From positions 62,001-126,000 of the forward strand of contig NZ_CP087997.1 in assembly GCF_021044565.1 (NCBI RefSeq): a stretch of 64,000 nt of DNA. Direction: 5' to 3'. The notes beneath the pieces are model-generated. The model saw only the letters and a list, made by a program, of their open reading frames with translations, ran no database searches and was not told the origin of the DNA. Shown in pieces: positions 12,781-27,634 of the stretch. The DNA comes from Subtercola endophyticus. GTDB taxonomy: Bacteria > Actinomycetota > Actinomycetes > Actinomycetales > Microbacteriaceae. Position 1 is the first letter of the stretch, and each line of letters starts with the position of its first letter. The position numbers were made by a program, and so were the translations under genes.

Positions 12781-13083
12781 ATGAAGGCTGTAGTGAATGG
12801 CACCGTCATCGCAGAGGCGCCGAAAGAAGACCTGATCGCCATTGAAGGCAACTGGTACTTTCCGCCCGAGAGCGTCAACAAGGACTACCTCGTCGCGAGC
12901 GCGACGCCCTACACCTGCCCGTGGAAGGGCGAATGCCAGTACTTCAGTGTGAAAGACGGCGACGCTACGCTGAAGGATCGCGCGTGGAGCTACCCGACGC
13001 CTTACCCGTCGGCCTTCGACCGGGTCGGCAAAGACTTCAGCAACTACGTCGCCTTCTGGAAAGAAGTGAACGTCACCGACTGA
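12781..13083 (+). CDS. DUF427 domain protein
   Basis: A 100-residue protein of the DUF427 family (small beta-rich fold, function unknown). Typical marks are MKAVVNGTVIAEA, the EGNWYFPPESV strand, the TPYTCPWKGECQYFSV core with two cysteines, and the C-terminal YVAFWKEV. A strong ribosome binding site (ggagg, 12771-12775) precedes the ATG. It follows the ComB-like gene by 46 bp on the same strand and may be co-transcribed. No catalytic residues can be named. Confidence 0.9.
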   Translation: MKAVVNGTVIAEAPKEDLIAIEGNWYFPPESVNKDYLVASATPYTCPWKGECQYFSVKDGDATLKDRAWSYPTPYPSAFDRVGKDFSNYVAFWKEVNVTD

Positions 13084-13165
13084 TCGCTCGGGTCGCGCCG
13101 CGATAGGTCGGGCGGCAGCGGATCGGGCCACGGCGAGCCGCTCAGCCGGCGCCCGAAACCTCGTC

Positions 13166-13642
13166 TCACCGTGCGCCCGACCGTCGCGCAACCGCGCGCT
13201 GCCGCCACTCGATGACGAAGCGCGGGTCGAATCGGCGTGAGCACACGCCGCACGCCGACGGCCTCGTGGGTTTGCGGTAGCGGTAGTGCTGATGGCCGTT
13301 CGGGCAGACGCCGACCCAGGGAGCGAGTTCGCTCGCTGTCTCGCCGTGATGCAGGCGCCCGCCCTCATAACCGAGGTCGGCAGCGATCGTGCGCCATTTC
13401 GGCCCGTGGCCGGCCTTCACGCCGGCGATGGCGTGGGCGACCTCGTGCAGCAGAATCTGGTGGATCTCGTCGTCTTCATAGCGGGAGGCCAGGTATTTCG
13501 ACACCGAGATGTGCTTCGTGGTGTGGTTGCAGAGCCCGGCCCGGGTCTTGGCATTGTCGAAGCCGAACGACCACACCGCAGGGTCGAGGTAGAGCGCGAT
13601 GAGGGCGTTCGCCCAGCCGCGAACACGGAGTAGATCAGCCAC
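13166..13642 (-). CDS. SprT-like zinc metalloprotein
   Basis: A 158-residue SprT-like protein. The zincin motif HEVAH lies at residues 66-70 inside LLHEVAHAIAG, with the further conserved HGPKWRTIAADLGYEG segment supplying the third ligand region. A small zinc-ribbon-like tail follows, with C113, H117, C131 and C134. Related eukaryotic Spartan proteins cut DNA-protein crosslinks; bacterial SprT-like proteins are poorly understood, so function is inference. The Arg-rich C-terminus could aid nucleic-acid binding. The gene is convergent with the DUF427 gene and stands alone. Confidence 0.85.
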   Translation of the reverse strand: MADLLRVRGWANALIALYLDPAVWSFGFDNAKTRAGLCNHTTKHISVSKYLASRYEDDEIHQILLHEVAHAIAGVKAGHGPKWRTIAADLGYEGGRLHHGETASELAPWVGVCPNGHQHYRYRKPTRPSACGVCSRRFDPRFVIEWRQRAVARRSGAR

Positions 13643-13767
13643 CTTCGAAGCCTATTTCACAGGGCCGACAGCGGGCCGGAGTTATCCACAGGCGCGTCGT
13701 GAGCCCCGGGCATCCGGTCGCCGTGCGTCGCCCCGAACATGACGCCGCGCCGCCGCAGGGCACGCGC

Positions 13768-14154
13768 CTACGCGCCTGCGTACGCCTCGACCACGCCGAT
13801 CGCGATCATCGAGCTCTCGAGCTGGTCGATGGATGCACCGCTCTTCTCCCACAAGAACACCGCCCCTTTAAAATCGGCCAGGGCTTCTTTGTACTCGTGC
13901 AGATCGAAGTGCACCTTGCCTCGGTTGTGCAGCGCGGTCGCCTCGAGCGATCCCCACTCGTGACCGCGCGCCTCTTCTACACAGATCGTGAGATCGGTGA
14001 GCGCTGGCTGCAGCTTTCCCTGGTATTGCTGCACCTGGGCACGACGGATGCGCGCGGCCAGCCCCGTCTCGCGGTCGCCGGAGAAGCGAGCCTGACGCAG
14101 GGCTTCGTTCGCGATATCGAAGGCCTCGTCGGCTCGGCCCAGCAGCCGAAGCAA
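13768..14154 (-). CDS. TPR-repeat protein, start uncertain
   Basis: Tetratricopeptide-like repeats are clear: GRADEAFDIANEALRQARFSGDRETGLAARIRRAQVQ, then YQGKLQPALTDLTICVEEARGHEWGSLEATALHNRGKVHFDLHEYKEALADFKGAVFLWEK, read in segments. It would be a small scaffold or binding protein. Protein-like sequence (SIITGYDPKTLRETID) continues upstream in frame to about 14280, with a stop near 14350, but this stretch has no ATG, GTG or TTG. TTG at 14154 is the first standard start and cuts into the first repeat; CTG at 14280 would restore it. Either the start is non-standard, or the 5' end is broken. Confidence 0.6.
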   Translation of the reverse strand: MLRLLGRADEAFDIANEALRQARFSGDRETGLAARIRRAQVQQYQGKLQPALTDLTICVEEARGHEWGSLEATALHNRGKVHFDLHEYKEALADFKGAVFLWEKSGASIDQLESSMIAIGVVEAYAGA

Positions 14155-14400
14155 CTCGACCTTCTCGTTCAGGGCCGAGAGGCTGCGCAGAGTGCCGAGG
14201 TCGGCGAGCCGCTGCTCTGCGGCCTCGACATCGATGGTCTCGCGCAGCGTCTTCGGATCGTAGCCGGTGATGATGCTCAGGGGAACCGCTCCAGAACTCG
14301 AACTGACCGCAACCCTGAACAGGGTGTGCGAGGTGGTGCAGTAAGTTTACGTCTCGCGAGACTGAAGGCCCACGAGGCACGCCCGCGAATCGCGGCAGTA

Positions 14401-15336
14401 TCAGCGGTCGGCTCCCGGCTTCACCTGAAAGATGCTGCGGGCCGGCGGCGGTGACGGTACGGCGGTCTGGTCGGTGACCACTGGGGCGTCTGCGATGAAC
14501 TCGGCGAGCTCCGCCCCCGCGACCACCTTCGCCGGTACCGGATCGCTCGCCACCAACCGCGGCAGCCGGTCGAACGGCAGTAAATCGTCAGAAGCGAACA
14601 TCACCACGTTGCCGAACCTCCTCGACTTCAGAACCTGCGGGTCGACCACAAGCGCCACATTCCCGAACACCGCAGAGAGCGTCGCAGCCTGGCGCCGGGC
14701 GAAAGCGAGCCCCGCTCCGTCGGCGACATTGGCCGCGAGGATGCCCGTGGGTTTCAGCAGCGCGGCGAGCTGCGTGTAGAACTCCATACTGGTCACGTGC
14801 GCCGGGGTCCGCGCGCCCGAGAACACGTCGACCACGACCACATCCACCGTGCCCTTCAACCCCAGCGGCAGCTTGGCGAGCACCGCGCGGGCGTCGCCGT
14901 GCCGAATGCGCACCTGGGCATCCTTCGGCAGCGGAAGGTGCTCGCGCACGAAGTCCACGAGGTCGGTCTCGAGTTCGACGACCTGCTGCCGGGAGCCGGG
15001 ACGGGTCGCGGCGATGTACCGGGGCAGCGTGAATGCTCCACCGCCCAGATGCACGGCCGTGATCGGCTCGCGTTCGGGCGCTACGAGATCGATGCCGTGG
15101 CCGATGCGGCGCACGTATTCGAAAGACAGGTATTCGGGGCTCTCGAGTGACACATGCGATTGCGGCGTGCCGTCGACCACGAGGGTGAACGCTCCCGGCT
15201 GGTGCCGGTCGGCCTCGATGACGGCCCGGTACCCGTTGCTGAGCGTGACCGATGGATGCTCAGCGGCACCCTTTCGGTCGGCTGCGCTGCGGGCGTTTCC
15301 TGCGCCGTCTCGCCGCCGCCCCTTACTCTCGTTCAC
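14401..15336 (-). CDS. Spermidine-synthase-like methyltransferase-fold protein, paralogue 1
   Basis: A 311-residue protein with the polyamine aminopropyltransferase/Rossmann fold: an N-terminal beta-rich part (FTLVVDGTPQSHVSL, YLSFEYVRRIG), motif I VHLGGGAFTLPRYIAATRP, the acidic strand ending QQVVELETDLVDF, and the VDVVVVDVFSGARTP strand-loop. True spermidine synthases carry GGGDG in motif I; here the Asp is replaced (GGGAF), so catalysis of aminopropyl transfer is doubtful. Two relatives lie at 23255-24085 and 26579-27391. The GTG start at 15336 has GGAGG immediately adjacent, too close for normal use, so a start a few codons inward is possible. Confidence 0.8.
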   Translation of the reverse strand: MNESKGRRRDGAGNARSAADRKGAAEHPSVTLSNGYRAVIEADRHQPGAFTLVVDGTPQSHVSLESPEYLSFEYVRRIGHGIDLVAPEREPITAVHLGGGAFTLPRYIAATRPGSRQQVVELETDLVDFVREHLPLPKDAQVRIRHGDARAVLAKLPLGLKGTVDVVVVDVFSGARTPAHVTSMEFYTQLAALLKPTGILAANVADGAGLAFARRQAATLSAVFGNVALVVDPQVLKSRRFGNVVMFASDDLLPFDRLPRLVASDPVPAKVVAGAELAEFIADAPVVTDQTAVPSPPPARSIFQVKPGADR

Positions 15337-15675
15337 CCTCCGACCCTACCTCCGCGCTGATTTTCCACATCGGCGGGGCGGGAATGGCGGGAGAGCGGCG
15401 GGCGTTATACCGGAAGACGCAAAAATGGTCAAGAACAGACTAGACACAGGGGCAAAGAACGCATATAGTTGTTCTTTGCGCTCCCAGTACTCCTATGCCT
15501 TCATATTGCGGTTGGCTCGCGCTGCAGATTCTTCTTCGTCAGAAGTCTCCGCAGCATCACTCTAGAACGTCTCCGACATATTCCGGTCATTGACTTCTAT
15601 TCGAGGGTCTGGCGAGTTCTCGACCAAATATAAACCCAGTACTGAGACCCGACGGGGTCCACGGAGGTTATTTCC
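15337..15675 (+). promoter_or_regulatory. rpoB upstream region with a 9-bp hairpin
   Basis: A 339-bp gap divergent from the spermidine-synthase-like gene; it must carry the rpoBC promoter. A perfect inverted repeat gcaaagaac (15452-15460) / gttctttgc (15471-15479) with a 10-bp loop is the only strong structure. Convincing -35/-10 hexamers could not be fixed by eye. A good ribosome binding site, ggaggt (15663-15668), ends the region. Confidence 0.45.
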
Positions 15676-19167
<3,492 letters not shown>

Positions 19168-19247
19168 TCGGATGCCCGGCCAGTTGACTCTGGCCGGGCG
19201 CCCCACAACGACAGAACTGTAACTTCCTAATTTCAGGAGAATATAAA

Positions 19248-23147
<3,900 letters not shown>

Positions 23148-23175
23148 GCTCCGCTTGGTTCGAAGGTGACCCTCG

Positions 23176-23216
23176 AAAAGGGCTCCTCTGCTTCGGCAGA
23201 GGGGCCCCTTTTGTTG
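23176..23216 (+). terminator. Intrinsic terminator of rpoBC
   Basis: A GC-rich hairpin, ctcctctgc with loop ttcg and gcagaggg, extended by aaaaggg/cccctttt on the outside, ending in TTTTGTT. It lies 29 bp after the rpoC stop codon. Confidence 0.92.
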
Positions 23217-23254
23217 CGCGCGCGTGTCTCGTCGGTTTGTCTGCGCGCGTGTGT

Positions 23255-24085
23255 CTAGATTGTTATTTCCGTCGGGTAGAGCGTCACCGTCGTCCGCGGC
23301 CCGAGCCGGCCGAAAGCGGCTTCTTCGATCGGCCCCAGACGGCGACGGGTGCGCGCCTTGCCGAGCGCGACGACGGCCCCGGTGGCCGGTTCCTTGCCGC
23401 TCAACAGGGCTACGTCGAGCCCGGCAACGACCATGGCGTCGGCAACGGTGTGCACAAACTCATCGGTCAAGTGGCAAGGAAGCAGCACCGCGAGGTTTCC
23501 CGTCGTGCCGAGGAGAGGGCTGCAATCGGCAAAAAGATGCGCCAGTCGGGGAGTGTGGTAATCGTTGTGAACGGCGTCGGCCCGCGGAGCCGCATCGAGC
23601 ATGAGCGGGCTGGCCTGTAGATCGATGACCACATAGTCATACCAGGCCCATTGTGCGACCGTATCGAGGGCAGAGCTGAGGTTGCCCCGTATCACGGTGA
23701 GTTGAGCATCCTGAGGCAGCGGGTACTGTGCCAATACGACCTCAGTCACCTCGGCGCGGTCGTCAATGGCAACCTGAATCGAATCCGGCCTCGTCGCGGC
23801 GATATGCCGCGCGAGTGTCAGGGCGCCAGCCCCGGCGTGCAAGACAGTAACCGGGTCGCCGACCGGTCGGCTTGCATCCAGGAGCGTCGCCAGCCGTCGC
23901 AACGAAGCTGACTTCATCCTGGACGGGTAGCGCGTAAAGAGGTGTGCGACGGGCAGATCGTCGACTATCAGCGTCATACCGGCGTCAGGGTTGCGCTCGG
24001 AGGATTCCGGAAAGTACTCATCATCGCCGTCATCGGGCCGGAACAGCACGCGAGGCGTCCCGCAATTTGGTTCCACAATAGGCAC
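23255..24085 (-). CDS. Spermidine-synthase-like methyltransferase-fold protein, paralogue 2 (divergent)
   Basis: A 276-residue Rossmann-fold protein with motif I VLHAGAGALTLARHIAATRP, closely matching the other two paralogues (LHLGAGALTLPRYIA, VHLGGGAFTLPRYIA). The second acidic strand is kept (IQVAIDDRAEVTEVV), and VIDLQAS occupies the place of the catalytic loop, but the following Pro-His/Thr stretch of the other two is lost. No GGGDG aspartate is present, so a standard aminopropyltransferase activity is unlikely. The start is GTG (MPIVEPNCGTP). It is convergent with the end of rpoC and stands alone. Confidence 0.7.
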   Translation of the reverse strand: MPIVEPNCGTPRVLFRPDDGDDEYFPESSERNPDAGMTLIVDDLPVAHLFTRYPSRMKSASLRRLATLLDASRPVGDPVTVLHAGAGALTLARHIAATRPDSIQVAIDDRAEVTEVVLAQYPLPQDAQLTVIRGNLSSALDTVAQWAWYDYVVIDLQASPLMLDAAPRADAVHNDYHTPRLAHLFADCSPLLGTTGNLAVLLPCHLTDEFVHTVADAMVVAGLDVALLSGKEPATGAVVALGKARTRRRLGPIEEAAFGRLGPRTTVTLYPTEITI

Positions 24086-24164
24086 CGCACAAGTCTAGAA
24101 CTGACTCGCTCTCAGTAATATGCAGCTTATCCGCTCGCTCGGCGAGCGGCGAGAGCGATGCTTG

Positions 24165-24202
24165 CGGACGAGAAGAGCCGCCGCGGCGGTCGCTCTCGAC
24201 CG
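24165..24202. repeat. 38-bp palindromic element, copy C
   Basis: Arms CGGACGAG (24165-24172) and CTCGACCG (24195-24202; one mismatch) with the same 38-bp span as copies A and B. Read on the minus strand, the central segment agagcgaccgccgcggcggc closely matches copy A. It lies 135 bp beyond the stop codon of the SDR gene. The rest of this 252-bp gap shows no gene. Confidence 0.75.
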
Positions 24203-24337
24203 GAATGGTCGCACTCGGCCGCGGTCGAGCTGCGCGAGAGTGGATGCGGCGGCCGCCCTCCCGGCCGCCGCGCCCCATCCCGTCGAGACGCAGCTCGGGC
24301 GCTCTCATTTCGCGGGTAATCCCGCGTCGACGGGCAG

Positions 24338-25156
24338 CTATTTGGCCAGGAACCCCGCATCCACGGGCAGTGTGACACCGGTGACGTACCGCGCCTCGTC
24401 GCTGACGAGCCAGGCGATGGCGTTGCTGATGTCGATGGGCTGAACGAGCTCCACCGGCAGCAGGTTCTGCAGGGCTGCACCCATCTCCGGGTTCGCGTTC
24501 AAGAACGCCTGCATGGCGTCGTTGACGACCATCGGAGTGTTCACCCCGGTCGGGTGAACCGTGTTCACCCGGATGCTCTGCGGTGCCAGCCAGTTGGCGA
24601 ACGTGCGCATGAGGCCCACGACGCCGTGCTTCGCGGCCGCATAACCCGACGTTGCTCCGGTGCCATCGCCGCCCGCACCGGAGAGGCCCTGCGTCGAGCT
24701 GGTCAGCACGATCGCGCCGCCCTGGCCCTTCTCGATCATCGACGGCACAGCGGCGATCACGGTGTTGTAGACGCCGAACAGATTCACCTCCACCACATCG
24801 CGAAAGGCCTGAGCGTCGACGGTCTTCGTGCCTTGCGGGGCGATGCCGGCGTTCGCCAGAATGATGTCGATCGGGCCGAGTTCTGCGACGCCCTTCTCGG
24901 CGGCGGCCACCAGAGCGTCAAGGTCACGCGTGTCGCCCTGAACGGCCACGATGCGGCGGTCGAGAGCTTCGATGCTCGAGACGGTCTCGGCCAGATCATC
25001 CGGCGTCGACATCGGATAGGGCACGCTATCGATCTGCCCGCACAGATCGACGGCGATGATGTCGGCGCCTTCTTGCGCAAGCCGGATCGCATGGCTGCGA
25101 CCCTGTCCACGTGCCGCACCGGTGATGAAGGCGACTTTGCCCTCGAGTTTTCCCAT
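24338..25156 (-). CDS. Mycofactocin-type SDR family oxidoreductase
   Basis: A 272-residue short-chain dehydrogenase. The N-terminal glycine motif is [28 protein letters not shown], then NAGIA, and the active-site Tyr-Lys pair in [15 protein letters not shown]. The [10 protein letters not shown] stretch and the insert after the second strand ([15 protein letters not shown]) are characteristic of mycofactocin-coupled SDRs, which hold their NAD tightly and pass electrons to mycofactocin. No mycofactocin biosynthesis gene is in the window. The ATG at 25156 ([10 protein letters not shown]) has AAGGA upstream; an ATG at 25195 is possible but adds a non-family tail. The alcohol substrate is unknown. 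Confidence 0.9.
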   Translation of the reverse strand: MGKLEGKVAFITGAARGQGRSHAIRLAQEGADIIAVDLCGQIDSVPYPMSTPDDLAETVSSIEALDRRIVAVQGDTRDLDALVAAAEKGVAELGPIDIILANAGIAPQGTKTVDAQAFRDVVEVNLFGVYNTVIAAVPSMIEKGQGGAIVLTSSTQGLSGAGGDGTGATSGYAAAKHGVVGLMRTFANWLAPQSIRVNTVHPTGVNTPMVVNDAMQAFLNANPEMGAALQNLLPVELVQPIDISNAIAWLVSDEARYVTGVTLPVDAGFLAK

Positions 25157-25218
25157 TGTCTTGTTGTCCTTATCGCTCACGGAGCAGACCGACATCGGGG
25201 CGAGCGGTCATTGCTCCT

Positions 25219-25239
25219 ATTCGGCACTCGGTGCCGAAT
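25219..25239. promoter_or_regulatory. Palindromic operator candidate upstream of the SDR gene
   Basis: ATTCGGCAC and GTGCCGAAT are perfect 9-bp arms around the spacer TCG. Size and symmetry are those of a TetR-family operator. It lies 63 bp upstream of the SDR start codon, where a promoter is expected. No TetR gene is nearby, so the regulator would act in trans. Confidence 0.6.
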
Positions 25240-25335
25240 ACAGGCAGGCTAGTCCCGCGACCTGCGATGCACAAGAGCGAGCAGAAGGCGTGATGGGGAG
25301 GCAGAATGAGGGGAGGTGCGGTTCGGCGCAGCTCG

Positions 25336-26598
25336 TCAGACGGGCTCCGGATGCTCGATCTGCTGCAGAGCATCCAGTACCTGAACCGCCACCAGCCGGC
25401 CCGCCCTATTGGCGCCGATCGTCGACGCCTGAGGTCCGTATCCGGCGAGAAAGACGCGGCCGTTGCGCCCGGCGCGACCCTGCTCGACCCGAATGCCACC
25501 GGCCTGTTCGCGTAGCTTCAGCGGGGCGAGGTGCGCCAGATCGGCGCGAAAGCCGGTCGCCCAGATGATGGCGTCGGCCGGCTCGAACGATCCGTCGGCG
25601 AACCGCACGCCGCCGTGCTCGATCGAGGTGAACATCGGGTGCGCGACGAGTAAGCCGCGCTCGACTCCGGCGAGGTTCTTCGGGGTGGCCGGCAGACCGG
25701 TGCCGCTGATGATGCTCGGCAACACGCGCCCCGCTTTGGCGGCCTCGTCTTGCTGCGCCACTGCGGCGAGGCGCGACTCGAGGCCGACGGCGGCCTGAGC
25801 GTCGGCCGGCGGCACGGCGAGAACGGATGAACTGCCAGAGCCCGCACCGTCGGCGAACGTCGAGGCGCGAGCCTGCGCCCCCGGCTCGCCGAACTCGACG
25901 GGTCGGCGCGTGACCCAGAAGGTGGATGCGGCGACCCCTTCGAGCTCGAGCAGAAACCCGACGGCAGACGTGCCGCCGCCCACCACGATGACGCGCTTGC
26001 CCGCGAAATCGTGCGCCGAGCGGTATTCGGGAGTACTGATCTGCAGGCCGCGGAACGTCTCGCCGCCTTTGTAGAACGGCCGAAAGGGCGTCGCCCAGGT
26101 GCCGCTCGCGTTGACCACGACCTCGGCGCTGATGATCTCGATGCCGGTGCCGGTGCCGGTGCGAGTGCCTGTGCCTGTGCTGCCGCGCGTCGCGCTGACC
26201 AGGAGGTCGCCCCCGGGCATCCGTTCTCGTACCGCCGTCACGTCGACGGGCCGAAAAACCTGCAGCCCGAAGTGCTGCTCGTAGAGTTCGTAATACTCGG
26301 CCACCACGTCACGGGCGGCCCGGGTCTGGTCCGCGGTCTCGAAACTCAGACCGAGGTCGTGCAGGCCGGGCAGATCGCTCACGCGATGAGCGGTGCCGAG
26401 ACGCAGCGATTCCCAGCGGAACTGCCAGGCTCCGCCCGTGGTCGGCCCACGATCGACGATGACAAGATCGCTGCCGGGCGTGAGTCCGCGGCGCTGCAGA
26501 TGATAGGCGACCGATAGCCCGGCTTGGCCGGCGCCGACGATCACGACGCGGGCCGAGTGCGGGAGGGTGGTGGCTTCGTCAGGCGCCGACTCGGGCAT
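25336..26598 (-). CDS. FAD-dependent monooxygenase / NAD(P)-binding oxidoreductase (CzcO-like)
   Basis: A 420-residue flavoprotein. The FAD site is VIVGAGQAGLSVAYHL near residue 19, and the NAD(P)H site is VIVVGGGTSAVGFLLELEG near residue 200. The IIWATGFRADL stretch near the C-terminus is the usual ATG motif of flavin monooxygenases. It probably oxygenates a small organic substrate, or acts as an FAD disulphide-type reductase; the substrate is unknown. A hexanucleotide repeat encodes an unusual Thr-Gly-Thr-Arg-Thr-Gly run before the second domain. The ATG start overlaps the end of the spermidine-synthase-like gene by 20 bp, so the pair is probably one operon. Confidence 0.85.
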   Translation of the reverse strand: MPESAPDEATTLPHSARVVIVGAGQAGLSVAYHLQRRGLTPGSDLVIVDRGPTTGGAWQFRWESLRLGTAHRVSDLPGLHDLGLSFETADQTRAARDVVAEYYELYEQHFGLQVFRPVDVTAVRERMPGGDLLVSATRGSTGTGTRTGTGTGIEIISAEVVVNASGTWATPFRPFYKGGETFRGLQISTPEYRSAHDFAGKRVIVVGGGTSAVGFLLELEGVAASTFWVTRRPVEFGEPGAQARASTFADGAGSGSSSVLAVPPADAQAAVGLESRLAAVAQQDEAAKAGRVLPSIISGTGLPATPKNLAGVERGLLVAHPMFTSIEHGGVRFADGSFEPADAIIWATGFRADLAHLAPLKLREQAGGIRVEQGRAGRNGRVFLAGYGPQASTIGANRAGRLVAVQVLDALQQIEHPEPV

Positions 26599-27391
26599 CC
26601 GTCACCACCGTCGCGTCGCCGATGAACTCCGTCAGATGCTCGGGAGGCACCGTGCCGCTCGGGTGCGGGCCTTCGGCCGCGAGCCGGGGGAGCAGGCTCA
26701 GCATGCCGGGATTCCGCGAGCCGACGAGCACGGCGTTGCCCTCGGCGCGGCCCTCGACGAGGTCTTTGGAGCTGAGCACGACGACGTGCTCGAGCACCGC
26801 CGCAAGGGTCGCGGTCTGCGCCCGCACCAGCGCGAGGTCAGCGTCGTCGGCGACATTCACCACGAGCAGCCCGTCGGAGTCGAGCAGGGCAGCCAGTTCG
26901 GCGAAGTACTCGACAGTGGTCAGGTGAGGGGGAGTGGATGATCCCGAGTACACATCGACCACGATGAGGTCGAACGGGCCGAACGTGGCGGCCCAGGTGA
27001 GCCCGCGCCTGGCGTCGTCGGTGCGCACGGTGAACTCGGCGCCGGCCGGCAACGGGAGGTTGTCGGTGACGAAGTCGAGCAGATTGCCCTCGGATTCGAG
27101 CACGAACTGGTGCGACTCGGGCCGAGTGAGCGCGATGTAGCGCGGCAGGGTGAGGGCACCCGCGCCGAGGTGCAGAACCGCGATCGGTTCACCGGCGGGC
27201 GCGAACAGGTCGACGACATTCGCGATGCGCTGCACGTAGTCGAACAGCAGGTGCACCTGATGCTCGACGAACACGTGCGACTGCGGTTCGCCGCCGATGT
27301 AGAGCGTGAACCCGTCGTCGGAGTACTGGTCGGGCCTGATCTGCGCCACCAGACCGCTCGGGCCCAGAACGCAGGTCGGGAACGTGGTCAC
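26579..27391 (-). CDS. Spermidine-synthase-like methyltransferase-fold protein, paralogue 3
   Basis: A 270-residue relative of paralogue 1 (14401-15336). It has GGEPQSHVFVEH in the N-terminal beta domain, motif I VLHLGAGALTLPRYIALTRP, the acidic strand QFVLESEGNLLDF, and the loop DLIVVDVYSGSSTPPHLTT. As in the other copies, the aminopropyltransferase GGGDG motif is altered to GAGAL. The GTG at 27391 (MTTFPTCVLGP) is chosen because the upstream open frame is Arg/Leu-repetitive and unlike the family. It is the first gene of a pair with the FAD monooxygenase (20-bp overlap). Confidence 0.8.
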   Translation of the reverse strand: MTTFPTCVLGPSGLVAQIRPDQYSDDGFTLYIGGEPQSHVFVEHQVHLLFDYVQRIANVVDLFAPAGEPIAVLHLGAGALTLPRYIALTRPESHQFVLESEGNLLDFVTDNLPLPAGAEFTVRTDDARRGLTWAATFGPFDLIVVDVYSGSSTPPHLTTVEYFAELAALLDSDGLLVVNVADDADLALVRAQTATLAAVLEHVVVLSSKDLVEGRAEGNAVLVGSRNPGMLSLLPRLAAEGPHPSGTVPPEHLTEFIGDATVVTDARVGA

Positions 27392-27634
27392 GCGGTCGAT
27401 CCTACTGGCGGGCACTGGGCCGGCGCCGTGTGCGGTGGCGCAGGCGCCGAGAACGGCGCGCCGAGGGCATACCGGCCACGCGCGACGCGGGCGCGAGCAT
27501 CCGTCAATTACCCGGGGATTCGGCCCCGGCGTTGTTAGAGTGTGCCTGCGGCGGACTCTCGTCGCAGCAGTGCGGCCGACGTGGTCGGTCGCCGTAGGTC
27601 GGGCCCGAAGCGTGGCCCGTGAAGGAGCAGCATC

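Noticed and set aside
13682..13690. DnaA box TTATCCACA
   Set aside because: A single copy in a 125-bp gap with no dnaA, dnaN or box cluster; not evidence of an origin.
23221..23254. Second terminator or small RNA after rpoC
   Set aside because: The repeated cgcgcgtgtct words are short and do not form a stable hairpin; the terminator at 23176-23216 is sufficient.
24338..25156. A mycofactocin biosynthesis locus
   Set aside because: Only the SDR is present; no radical SAM MftC, precursor peptide or glycosyltransferase is in the window.
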